A stretch of DNA of 64,000 bases from Bacteroidota bacterium (GTDB lineage Bacteria > Bacteroidota > Bacteroidia > UBA4408), in contig JADKCP010000011.1 of assembly GCA_016718805.1 (NCBI GenBank), positions 372,001 to 436,000 on the forward strand, in the 5' to 3' direction. Both the position numbers and the translations under genes were made by a program. Below are positions 26,633-35,460 of this stretch, one piece after another. The notes beneath the pieces are model-generated. The model searched no databases, was not told where the DNA came from, and was given only the letters and a program-made list of their open reading frames with translations. Each line of letters starts with the position of its first letter. The first letter of the stretch is position 1.

Positions 26633-28672
26633 ATGGATTTTGAAATTACATCTGAATTTAAACCTACCGGCGATCAGCCAGAAGCTATTCGACAATTGGT
26701 TGAAGGAGTAAAGTCTGCTATGCCGGCGCAAACTTTACTAGGAGTAACGGGTTCGGGTAAAACTTTTACGGTTGCCAATGTAATTCAGCAAACCGGAAAA
26801 CCTACATTGGTTTTGAGTCATAACAAGACTTTGGCTGCTCAACTTTATGGTGAATTCAAGCAGTTTTTTCCAAAAAACGCTGTGGAATATTTTGTTTCGT
26901 ATTATGATTATTACCAACCTGAGGCCTATTTGCCAACTACCAATACTTACATTGAAAAAGACCTATCTATTAACGATGAAATTGAAAAACTTCGTTTAAG
27001 TACTACTTCTTCCCTATTATCCGGAAGACGCGACATTATTGTTGTTTCAAGCGTTTCGTGTATCTATGGAATGGGAAACCCTGAAGACTTTAATGCGAAT
27101 ATTATAAAGGTAAAAAAAGGTCAAGTAATTACCCGAAATCAATTTTTACACCAACTGGTTAGCAGTTTGTATTCGCGTAGTGAAGGAGATTTTAATCGGG
27201 GAAATTTTCGAGTAAAAGGCGATACTGTTGATGTGTTTTTGGCTTATGCCGATTATGCATTTCGTTTTGTTTTTTGGGGAGATGAAATTGAAGAAATTGA
27301 ATCCTTTGATCCTCTGAGCGGACAACGAATAGAAGTGTTGCAACAAGTGGTGATAAATCCTGCCAATTTATTTGTTACCACCAAAGACACCATGTTAAAA
27401 GCAATATGGCAAATACAAGAAGACATGACCAAGCAGGTGGAATATTTTAAGGAAATTGGAAAACACCTGGAAGCAAAACGACTTGAAGACAGGGTTACTT
27501 ACGACCTTGAAATGATGCGTGAACTTGGCTATTGCAGCGGCATAGAGAATTACTCGAGGTACTTTGACGGACGTGCAAGTGGCACCCGACCTTTTTGTTT
27601 GTTGGATTATTTCCCTGACGATTACATGATGGTTATTGACGAAAGTCACGTTACAGTTTCTCAAATTAGAGCAATGTATGGAGGCGATAGATCACGAAAA
27701 CAAAATTTAGTAGAATATGGCTTTCGCTTGCCTTCGGCAATGGACAATAGACCATTAAAATTTGAAGAATTTGAAGGCTTAGCACATCAAACAATATATG
27801 TAAGCGCCACACCTGCTGACTATGAATTAGAAAAAAGCGGAGGAATTATTGTTGAGCAATTGATTCGTCCTACCGGCTTACTCGATCCGATTATTGAGGT
27901 GAAGCCGAGCGTTAATCAAATTGACGATTTATTGGATGAAACTGCACAAAGGGTGGAAAAGGGAGAACGCGTTTTAGTAACTACACTTACAAAACGAATG
28001 GCAGAAGAGCTGGCAAAATACATGTTAAATTTAAACATAAAATGTAGGTACATACATTCAGAAGTTGATACTTTGGAACGAGTAGAAATACTGCGTGATT
28101 TGCGTTTAGGAGCATTTGACGTACTTATAGGTGTAAATCTTTTGCGTGAAGGACTCGATTTACCTGAAGTTTCGCTGGTTGCTATTTTGGATGCAGATAA
28201 GGAAGGATTTTTAAGAAGCACTCGTTCACTTACACAAACTGCTGGAAGAGCAGCAAGAAATTTACATGGCAAAGTAATTATGTATGCCGATAAAATTACC
28301 GATAGCATGAAGCGCACCATTGAACAAACCAATTACCGGCGTGAAAAGCAATTGGCGTATAATGAAGCCAACAACATTACTCCTACACAAATTGTAAAAT
28401 CACGTGAATCTATTTTAGGACAAACCAAAGTAGCCGATAATAATTTCAATTTTGATAAGGCAGCTAAAGCTTATGCTGAACGCGATATGGCAGATATTGC
28501 AGCCGATCCTGTAGTACAATATATGAGTGCTGAACAATTGGAAAAAGCAATTGCAAATACCCGAAAAGAAATGGAAAAAGCTGCCAAAGAGTTGGATTTT
28601 ATTAGCGCTGCCCGTTTACGTGATGAACTTTTTGGATTGGAAAAAATGGCAGGTAAAAAGAAACAAGTTTAA
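26633..28672 (+). CDS. uvrB: Excinuclease ABC subunit B
   Basis: A 679-residue nucleotide excision repair helicase. Walker A GVTGSGKT is at residues 37-44, the beta-hairpin YYDYYQPEAYLP near 91, then MVIDESH, YVSATPADYELE, VLIGVNLLREGLDLPEVSLVAILDADKEGFLRS and a TAGRAARN motif VI. The last ~40 residues are the UVR domain that contacts UvrC. The length is normal. TAACTTTG (26621-26628) lies 4 nt before the ATG. If it is the -7 element, the mRNA is almost leaderless. uvrA and uvrC are not in the window. Confidence 0.97.
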   Translation: MDFEITSEFKPTGDQPEAIRQLVEGVKSAMPAQTLLGVTGSGKTFTVANVIQQTGKPTLVLSHNKTLAAQLYGEFKQFFPKNAVEYFVSYYDYYQPEAYLPTTNTYIEKDLSINDEIEKLRLSTTSSLLSGRRDIIVVSSVSCIYGMGNPEDFNANIIKVKKGQVITRNQFLHQLVSSLYSRSEGDFNRGNFRVKGDTVDVFLAYADYAFRFVFWGDEIEEIESFDPLSGQRIEVLQQVVINPANLFVTTKDTMLKAIWQIQEDMTKQVEYFKEIGKHLEAKRLEDRVTYDLEMMRELGYCSGIENYSRYFDGRASGTRPFCLLDYFPDDYMMVIDESHVTVSQIRAMYGGDRSRKQNLVEYGFRLPSAMDNRPLKFEEFEGLAHQTIYVSATPADYELEKSGGIIVEQLIRPTGLLDPIIEVKPSVNQIDDLLDETAQRVEKGERVLVTTLTKRMAEELAKYMLNLNIKCRYIHSEVDTLERVEILRDLRLGAFDVLIGVNLLREGLDLPEVSLVAILDADKEGFLRSTRSLTQTAGRAARNLHGKVIMYADKITDSMKRTIEQTNYRREKQLAYNEANNITPTQIVKSRESILGQTKVADNNFNFDKAAKAYAERDMADIAADPVVQYMSAEQLEKAIANTRKEMEKAAKELDFISAARLRDELFGLEKMAGKKKQV

Positions 28673-28693
28673 ACTGAATGGCAATAAATTTTA

Positions 28694-28701
28694 TAACTTT
28701 G
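28694..28701 (+). promoter_or_regulatory. Possible -7 element of the next lipoprotein gene
   Basis: TAACTTTG fits TAnnTTTG, 76 nt upstream of the ATG at 28778. No TTG is found at the usual spacing. Confidence 0.35.
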
Positions 28702-28777
28702 AGTTAACACTATTAATGTAACCTTTATTATATCTGTTTAGTATACTAATTATTATTAATACAAATATTTAGAAACA

Positions 28778-29728
28778 ATGAAAGCAGCAACAAAATCCCT
28801 AGCAGTTCTTATCAGTTTAAGCTTGATAATTGGAACAATTTCATCTTGCAAGAAAAAAGATAAAGAAGAAGCAGAACCAGAATTGGATTCACAAACTAAG
28901 CAATTCAATGACGATGCAAATAACTATAAATCTGAATCGGATGAAGTTAGTGATGATATCAACAATTTTATAAAGGATGTACCTGCATTTGGTCGGGTTT
29001 CAGGAACTGCATCTAGTCCGATGTGTGGAGTAACTGTTGACTCTTCTCAAATAGCTCAGAAAATTTTGATATTTAACTTTGATGGAATTACGCCTTGTTC
29101 AAGTCCATCACGAACAAGAGCAGGTCAAATTAAGGTTCAACTTACCACCGGTGTGCATTGGAGCGATGCAGGTTCGGTGCTTACAGAGACTTTTATTAAT
29201 TTTAAAGTTACCAGATTAAGCGATAACCGTTCAGTAACCATTAACGGAGTTAAAAAAATAACCAATGTTAATGGAAATGACTGGTTAGGATTTTTGGCAG
29301 GAACAGCAAAATTAAAGTACCGCGAACGTGCCCTTAACGTGCAAGTTAAATTTGACAATTCTCAGGTTGCCACCTGGAATAGTGCACATACACACGAATG
29401 GGGATATACACCTGCTAATCAACGCATCGAATTTAAAGCCGATGGTGATACTAGTTTGAATGGTTTTAACACAGTAAGTGCATGGGGTGTTAATCGTTTT
29501 GGTCAAGCATTTACAACCAATTATACAAGCCCATGGTCATCGAATAGCTATTGTGGATTTTGGCGTCCGGTTTCGGGTGGTTTAGTACATCATGTAAATA
29601 ATTCGGATTTTACTTTAACACTTGGCGTTGATCAAAATGGTAATGCAAGTACACTAAATTGTGCTTATGGTTTCAAAATTACCTGGACCACAGGAAATAG
29701 CAATGGTAGTGCAGTGTTTAGTTATTGA
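28778..29728 (+). CDS. Unrecognised lipoprotein
   Basis: A 316-residue lipoprotein: signal core SLAVLISLSLIIGTIS, then SSC with KKKDKEE after it. The Lys/Asp/Glu stretch after the Cys is seen on many Bacteroidota surface lipoproteins. An acidic N-terminal helix (DSQTKQFNDDANNYKSE) precedes a beta-rich domain with two CysX pairs (PMCG, TPCSS, SYCG, LNCAYG). No family was recognised. It stands alone between uvrB and a T9SS gene and ends at a strong terminator. Confidence 0.7.
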   Translation: MKAATKSLAVLISLSLIIGTISSCKKKDKEEAEPELDSQTKQFNDDANNYKSESDEVSDDINNFIKDVPAFGRVSGTASSPMCGVTVDSSQIAQKILIFNFDGITPCSSPSRTRAGQIKVQLTTGVHWSDAGSVLTETFINFKVTRLSDNRSVTINGVKKITNVNGNDWLGFLAGTAKLKYRERALNVQVKFDNSQVATWNSAHTHEWGYTPANQRIEFKADGDTSLNGFNTVSAWGVNRFGQAFTTNYTSPWSSNSYCGFWRPVSGGLVHHVNNSDFTLTLGVDQNGNASTLNCAYGFKITWTTGNSNGSAVFSY

Positions 29729-29747
29729 TAGAATTTTTTCATACTGT

Positions 29748-29779
29748 AAAAGCTGTCTTTAATAGACAGCTTTTTTTTT
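29748..29779 (+). terminator. Rho-independent terminator
   Basis: AGCTGTCT (29751-29758), a 5-nt loop, AGACAGCT (29764-29771) followed by T8. It lies 19 bp past the lipoprotein stop. Confidence 0.9.
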
Positions 29780-29894
29780 GAATAAGTGTTTTCAAGATAA
29801 ACGTTTTTTTTACCAAAGAACTTGATTCATTGTAGTTAAGGTAAACTTAATAGAAGAAATTCGACCGATAAAACTATTTTTCAATTCAATCGAT

Positions 29895-29902
29895 TAACTT
29901 TG
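29895..29902 (+). promoter_or_regulatory. Possible -7 element of the lamin-tail T9SS gene
   Basis: TAACTTTG, 14 nt before the ATG at 29917. A clear TTG -33 element is missing; TTC lies near that distance. Confidence 0.35.
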
Positions 29903-29916
29903 TGCGTAAATAAACA

Positions 29917-31998
29917 ATGAACCGAAATAAACCATTAATACTACTTTTCATTTTACAGCTGTTGTGCATTGCTTCACTAAAAGCGCAGTGTATTTATATA
30001 AATGAAATACTCATTAATGGTCCAGGTAGTTGTGATGGTAGCTGCAATCCGAATACTGAGGAATGGACAGAATTATATAACGATTGTTCTACACCTGTAA
30101 ATATTGGGTGTTATGTGCTCACTGATGGTGAATTTACTGTTACAATTCCGGCAGGTACTATTTTAGCTCCCTATGATTATTATGTAATTGGAAGCAACAA
30201 TTCGGGTGGAGTTGTAGATTTAAACTTGGCTACTTGCAATTGTACTTCTGGAACTTTAGTTGGAACATACAGCAACTCTGATGAACAAGCAATTTTAGTA
30301 AATCCATCCGGTGTTATTGTAGATGCTGTATATTGGGGAGTTGGAGATTTTCCTGTAACTATTTTATCTACACCAGTTGGTAGCTGTGCAGCAGTAAATA
30401 TTAATGTTCCTAGCCCTGGTGCTAATTTTAGTCAATTAACTACCGGAGGAGCAAATGGTTGTAGTATGGCTCGCGACTGCGATAGTAATCCTACTTGGGT
30501 TACTCGATGTGGTTCGGCAATATCAATTAACTCGAGTAATGGTTCGGTTATTCCAAAATTTTCGTGCAGCGATTCAACTATTTGTCCGGGTACTTGCATT
30601 AGTTTTACTGACCTCACAAGTGGTAACCCGAGTAGTTGGAATTGGACTTTCGCCGGCGCCACTTCGGCTACAAATAGCTCATCAATTAAAAATCCAACGA
30701 ATGTGTGTTACAATACACCGGGTAATTTTCCGGTAACTTTAGCGGCTACTACGATTTGTGGAAGCATAACGGTTTCGATGCCCGCTTTTATACATGTTAC
30801 AGCTTTACCAGTTCCAGTGATAACACCTGCAGGACCGCTAAATTTTTGCACCGGTGGATCTGTAGTATTACAATCGAGTACAGCCTTAAATTATCAATGG
30901 TACTTAAACAATACTATTATTGCCGGAGCTACACAACAAAATTATACTGCAACACAAGCTGGAAGTTATACGGTTAAAATTAAGGATGGTACCTGTACTT
31001 CAACCTCTTTGCCAATTGTTGTTGTAGTTTCTGCTCAGCCCATTGCTAGCATAACCGTGAATGGCGCAAGCACAATTTGCGCAGGTGGAACAACTTTACT
31101 GGAAGCCGGGAATGGTTTTACATCCTATCAATGGCTGCTTAATAATGCCCCCATTGCCGGTGCACAAAGTGCAAGTTACTCAGTTTCTGTAGCGGGCGAT
31201 TATAGTGTAATTGTTGGTAATTCGGGAGGTTGTACCGATACTTCAGCTAAAACAGTAATAAATTTTTCTAGCGGATTTACAGTAAACATTAACGCTACCG
31301 ACACTGTTTTTTGTGAAGGAAAAAATGCAACTTTATCAATTGGTGGAAGTTTTCCAAACGTACTTTGGTCGACCGGACAAAATACAACAAGTATTGCTAT
31401 TAGTGACAGCGGTAAATACAGTGTGGTTGTTTCAAATAATGCAGGCTGTTTTGGTAGGGATTCAGTAAAAATTAAGGTTGTTCCTTTACCTACTATTCAT
31501 GCTGGAAATGATACTATAGGCGATTGTGCCAACGGAATTATGCTGCATGGAAGCGGTAGTGGTTCTATTTTTTTGTGGTCGCCTGCTGAAACATTAAGTA
31601 ACCCAAATATTCCCAATCCGATAGCTACCCCAACAGAAACCACCACATATTTGCTCACTGTGACCGAAAACAATTGTACTATTTTGGATGAAGTTACAAT
31701 TACACTCGATTGTGGTAATTTGTATTTGCCTACTTCCTTTTCACCGAATGGCGATGGAAACAATGACGTTTACAAAGCTATAGGGAACAATGTAAGTAGT
31801 TTTGACTTACGCATTTTTAACCGTTGGGGAGAATTGGTTTTTATTAGTACAAACGTTGCTTTGGGTTGGGATGGAACCTATTTAAATGCTCCTGCGGCTG
31901 AAGGAGTTTATGTTGTAAAAGTCAAAGCTTTTAATCCTTTAGGCAAATCGTTGTTTGAAGAGAAGGAAAAAAAATCTACTATAACCTTATTTCGTTGA
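29917..31998 (+). CDS. Lamin-tail/PKD/Ig-like secreted protein with gliding-motility C-terminal domain
   Basis: A 693-residue T9SS cargo. A signal peptide (residues 1-24, SLKAQ) precedes a lamin-tail domain (~25-150: YINEILINGPG, TEEWTELYNDC, GCYVLTDG). Residues ~205-295 are a PKD-like module, followed by Ig-like units containing NYQWYLNNTIIAGA and SYQWLLNNAPIAGA. The last ~90 residues are the CHU_C sorting domain (LPTSFSPNGDGNNDVYK, IFNRWGELVF, EGVYVVKVKAFNP). Probably cell-surface adhesion or structure. No catalytic domain was seen. Confidence 0.85.
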   Translation: MNRNKPLILLFILQLLCIASLKAQCIYINEILINGPGSCDGSCNPNTEEWTELYNDCSTPVNIGCYVLTDGEFTVTIPAGTILAPYDYYVIGSNNSGGVVDLNLATCNCTSGTLVGTYSNSDEQAILVNPSGVIVDAVYWGVGDFPVTILSTPVGSCAAVNINVPSPGANFSQLTTGGANGCSMARDCDSNPTWVTRCGSAISINSSNGSVIPKFSCSDSTICPGTCISFTDLTSGNPSSWNWTFAGATSATNSSSIKNPTNVCYNTPGNFPVTLAATTICGSITVSMPAFIHVTALPVPVITPAGPLNFCTGGSVVLQSSTALNYQWYLNNTIIAGATQQNYTATQAGSYTVKIKDGTCTSTSLPIVVVVSAQPIASITVNGASTICAGGTTLLEAGNGFTSYQWLLNNAPIAGAQSASYSVSVAGDYSVIVGNSGGCTDTSAKTVINFSSGFTVNINATDTVFCEGKNATLSIGGSFPNVLWSTGQNTTSIAISDSGKYSVVVSNNAGCFGRDSVKIKVVPLPTIHAGNDTIGDCANGIMLHGSGSGSIFLWSPAETLSNPNIPNPIATPTETTTYLLTVTENNCTILDEVTITLDCGNLYLPTSFSPNGDGNNDVYKAIGNNVSSFDLRIFNRWGELVFISTNVALGWDGTYLNAPAAEGVYVVKVKAFNPLGKSLFEEKEKKSTITLFR

Positions 31999-32053
31999 TT
32001 TTAGCGAATTATAGGGTTTACATAAAGTTTGATTAGTTCATAATTTAGTTATC

Positions 32054-34087
32054 ATGAAACATTTTATAGAAACAAAAACTTCTAAATCAAGTTTGAGAAC
32101 TACTTGCATCCTATTGTTTTTAATGCTTTTGATTGGTACAAGATTCCACTTAATGGCTCAATCAAAAAGTAGATTTCCTCAAAAATTAGTGAATCAACAA
32201 TTGCAAACAGCCTGTAAAAATGGAGCAAACACTGCTTCTTGTCCTTCAACCAAAAATGAACTACCCTCCCATTCACTGCAATCTTTATTGAAAATAAAAG
32301 AACAACAGGTTTCCATTTTACAAAGTGTCCCAAAAAGCAGTTCTGCACAAAATAAATCCTCTGTAATTGACACTTTGGTGGTTGGTTTTATTCCAAACGA
32401 TACTGTTGTTATAACCGGCAATTTTACACATACAGGTCCTATTTATGTTTTTAATGATGGGGTACTTTATTTTAAAAATGCAACGGTAACAAACGTTGGT
32501 GAAATTTATGTTTTTGGCCATGGTAAACTATTTGCCGACTCTTCATCACTCACATTTCCACAGAACTATTTTTATGAACGCTCTTTACTAGTTGTTCAAA
32601 ATGGTTATTTACGAATGCAAAATTGTTCACTGAATTACAGTGGCTATTCACACAATTTATTTTTAGCAGATAGTGCCGTTGTTGAAATGACATCTATACA
32701 TCAAAATGATTTTACAACTTGTGGATTATTTGGAAGCCCCAATTTACGCATTGATGGATGTAACTTAACCGGAGAATACATTTTATTTGGGAATTCAACT
32801 ACGCATTTTTCTCATGCCGACACCTTATTGCTATGGCATCATGTGCCGGATAGTGCTCAACTAAATTATTCTTTTCCTTCAGGAGATACTGTTTTGCATT
32901 TTCAGTTTAATTCAAGTATTCCCGGCATAAACGGAATTAATCATTCAGTAACTGTTGATACTTGCAGTACGGTTTGGTGGGGATTAATGCCGGTAAATGG
33001 GTCAGATGTTACCATTACAAATTCAAAAATCAGAGCTATAGGTGCATGGTTTGAAAGAGGAGATACAGCTTCAATAAACGGTTTGTACAATAATTCTACT
33101 TATGTAAACTTCGTGATGCCGGTAAACGATCGTAATTTGCATTTAATAACTTGTACCGTTCAAACCTGGAGTTTATATGTTTTTGATTCATCCCGGGTAT
33201 CTATCAGCAATTCTCAATTGGGTGAAGTTGGCTGTCAAAAGCAATCATCGGTACTTTCAAATCAGTTTATTTTGGATGGTAGTGGAGGATATTTTTGGGC
33301 AACCGATACCAGCTTTATAGTAGCAAATAATGTAACTGTTTACTCAACGGTGAGAAGTGAAAAAAATGGAATATTTATTTTGGGTTACAGTTGGTTACCT
33401 TTTATGCCTCCAATGGCCATAGGCAATAGCTTAATGGTGTGTGTACAAAATAAACTAGTTCAAGATCCTATTGCTTATGATAATAGTAATGCATGGTTGT
33501 TAAACATTGCCACTCCTGATACCGCTTATACCGACACGACACTGGCAATAATGGGTTCGGCTTGGCTCGATCAGGGACCACAAGGAGGATGGATGGATTT
33601 TAGTAAGTACAGTGTTTCTTTTCAAGCTTTAGGAGGATCAAATTGGTTGCCGATAGTAAGTGATTCAACTACAGAAATTCGCACAAGCGTACTTGCTAAT
33701 TGGGATTTATCGAGTTTAAGTCCGGGTGTTTACTTATTACGATTAAGTTCTTTCAATAATTTAGGAGACAGTATCGAATGTGTTAAGGCAATAACAGTGT
33801 TACAAAACACTGTAGAAACAGGCGAAAATTTCTTTTCAGAAATTCGTTGCAAAGTTTTTCCCAATCCTACAGATGAGCTAATTCAATTCGAAATTTCAAC
33901 GGCTTATCCTGTAGCAATTGAATTATATGTATACACAGAATTAGGAAAACAAGTTGTTTCAAAAAAGTACAAACTTGAATCAGGAACTAACAGAATCGAA
34001 CTAAAAAATAACCTTGTTTCTGGAAATTACTTTTACACAGTTCGAGGGAATAAAAAGCAAAGCCAAGGAAAAATTACGGTTTTTTAA
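32054..34087 (+). CDS. Secreted protein with T9SS type A sorting domain, possibly beta-helical
   Basis: A 677-residue protein with a signal peptide (LLFLMLLIGTRFHLMAQ). The central part repeats short strand-turn units with N and S rich turns (GPIYVFNDGVLYFKNATVTN, GEIYVFGHGKLFADSSSL), consistent with a right-handed parallel beta-helix such as polysaccharide-binding or lyase-like proteins. No active site is identified. The C-terminal 80 residues form a type A sorting domain (KVFPNPTDELIQFEIS, ending GKITVF). It lies 55 bp after the lamin-tail gene, so the two may be co-transcribed. It ends 6 bp from the convergent SPFH gene. Confidence 0.78.
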   Translation: MKHFIETKTSKSSLRTTCILLFLMLLIGTRFHLMAQSKSRFPQKLVNQQLQTACKNGANTASCPSTKNELPSHSLQSLLKIKEQQVSILQSVPKSSSAQNKSSVIDTLVVGFIPNDTVVITGNFTHTGPIYVFNDGVLYFKNATVTNVGEIYVFGHGKLFADSSSLTFPQNYFYERSLLVVQNGYLRMQNCSLNYSGYSHNLFLADSAVVEMTSIHQNDFTTCGLFGSPNLRIDGCNLTGEYILFGNSTTHFSHADTLLLWHHVPDSAQLNYSFPSGDTVLHFQFNSSIPGINGINHSVTVDTCSTVWWGLMPVNGSDVTITNSKIRAIGAWFERGDTASINGLYNNSTYVNFVMPVNDRNLHLITCTVQTWSLYVFDSSRVSISNSQLGEVGCQKQSSVLSNQFILDGSGGYFWATDTSFIVANNVTVYSTVRSEKNGIFILGYSWLPFMPPMAIGNSLMVCVQNKLVQDPIAYDNSNAWLLNIATPDTAYTDTTLAIMGSAWLDQGPQGGWMDFSKYSVSFQALGGSNWLPIVSDSTTEIRTSVLANWDLSSLSPGVYLLRLSSFNNLGDSIECVKAITVLQNTVETGENFFSEIRCKVFPNPTDELIQFEISTAYPVAIELYVYTELGKQVVSKKYKLESGTNRIELKNNLVSGNYFYTVRGNKKQSQGKITVF

Positions 34088-34093
34088 GGCCGC

Positions 34094-35032
34094 CTAGTTT
34101 TCCTTTTGGGGATTCATTAAGTTATTGCTATTTATAGCCATCATTTCTTTCATGGTGCGTTGCATATTTTCGGGACTTCCATCAAGAAAAATAAAATTCC
34201 CTTTTCCGTTTTCAGCAAAATGCTTGATAGATTCTGCCCACATCGAAAACAAAATTACAGAAGTATCCATGTTAGCTTGCTGCATTTCTTTAGCTGCTGA
34301 ACTCATACCTTTTGCCACCTCTTCACGAAACAAAGCAACTCCTTGTCCACGCAATTGAGCAGCTTGGCGTTCAGCTTCGGCAGCAATTTTTATTGCATTT
34401 CCTTCAGCTTCTGCAGCTTTGGTTTTAGTAATGAGCAATGCCTGACCTTCGTTTTCGGCAGCGGCTTTTAAATTATTACTGGCTACTACCTGGGCCATGC
34501 TACGCATAATTGCCTCATCAAAAGTAATGTCGTTGAGTTGCAAATCAATTAAATGATATCCCCAGCCTTCTAAGGTTTGATCAATTTGCTCTTTCACATC
34601 TTCCACAATTTCTCTACGCAATGAAAGTACTTCTGATTGTTTTTTAGTAGCCACAAAACCCCGAATACTTCCTTCAACGGTTCGAATCAATGCCTGCATC
34701 AAATTGCGTTCATCTAAAAATTTAAATGCAACATTTTTTATAGTTTCTTCATTTTGATTCAGTACAGCATACAGTAACATGGCTTTAAAATACACGTTCG
34801 CCTGATCAATAGTAGTTGCTTGAAACTCTAGTTCAACCGAGCGATTCTGAATAGTTACACGTTTATTAATTACTTCCACGAACGGAATTTTCATATTTAA
34901 ACCCGGTCCGAGTATACGTCGGTATTTTCCAAAAATTGTCACAACGCCTATTGTACCTTGCTGTATGGTTACAAACGACAAAAACAAAATTGCAAGAATA
35001 AGAATAAGTGTAATCGCAGATAGTAGTTGCAT
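34094..35032 (-). CDS. SPFH/stomatin-type membrane protein
   Basis: A 312-residue protein with one N-terminal transmembrane helix (residues 5-24), then an SPFH (band 7) domain: GTIGVVTIFGKYRRILGPGLNMKIPFVE, GWGYHLIDLQLNDI and the long Ala/Glu-rich coiled coil AAAENEGQALLITKTKAAEAEGNA. Such proteins form large ring assemblies at the inner membrane and tune proteases or membrane microdomains. NfeD-like or protease partner genes that often accompany SPFH proteins are absent next to it. QmcA or a stomatin homologue is the closest idea. Confidence 0.88.
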   Translation of the reverse strand: MQLLSAITLILILAILFLSFVTIQQGTIGVVTIFGKYRRILGPGLNMKIPFVEVINKRVTIQNRSVELEFQATTIDQANVYFKAMLLYAVLNQNEETIKNVAFKFLDERNLMQALIRTVEGSIRGFVATKKQSEVLSLRREIVEDVKEQIDQTLEGWGYHLIDLQLNDITFDEAIMRSMAQVVASNNLKAAAENEGQALLITKTKAAEAEGNAIKIAAEAERQAAQLRGQGVALFREEVAKGMSSAAKEMQQANMDTSVILFSMWAESIKHFAENGKGNFIFLDGSPENMQRTMKEMMAINSNNLMNPQKEN

Positions 35033-35460
35033 GGTTTGATTTATTAAATTTTATTTAAAGATATACTATTTAAGCTGGAAATGTAGATTAACATTGTGAT
35101 CATTCATAAGATTCAAAAAGTTAATTTCATAATAACTTTTTGAATTTACTATTTCTGTTCTCAAACTTCCAATCAATCCATAAAATTAATATTCTCTTAA
35201 AACTTTTGAATTTATTCTCCTATTTTTTAAAAACACTATTTACTTTTGAGTAAATAAAAGCCTAACTCACATTGCTAAATTTGAATTAAATTGCAAGATG
35301 CTTCTTTGATAAATCTTGGACAATTCGAAAATGACCTTAATTTACAGTTGAAATAATTAACTCGTGATTGAAGAATAATTTACAGTGAGTTATTTTTTCT
35401 ATTATTGCTATAATCTATATACAACGAATGTTTTACATTCTTATGATAAATTTTTATAAC
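35033..35460. other. 428-bp divergent intergenic region
   Basis: AT-rich spacer between the SPFH gene and the propeller sensor. It holds a perfect 13-bp inverted repeat at 35111-35145 and a near copy of one arm at 35201-35214. No TTG/TAnnTTTG pair was found in either direction. Confidence 0.5.
35111..35145. repeat. Perfect inverted repeat in the SPFH/sensor promoter region
   Basis: ATTCAAAAAGTTA (35111-35123), a 9-nt spacer, TAACTTTTTGAAT (35133-35145). There is no T-run after it, so a terminator is unlikely. A regulatory dyad or a structured leader of the SPFH gene is possible. A similar arm, AACTTTTGAATTTA, recurs at 35201-35214. Confidence 0.7.
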
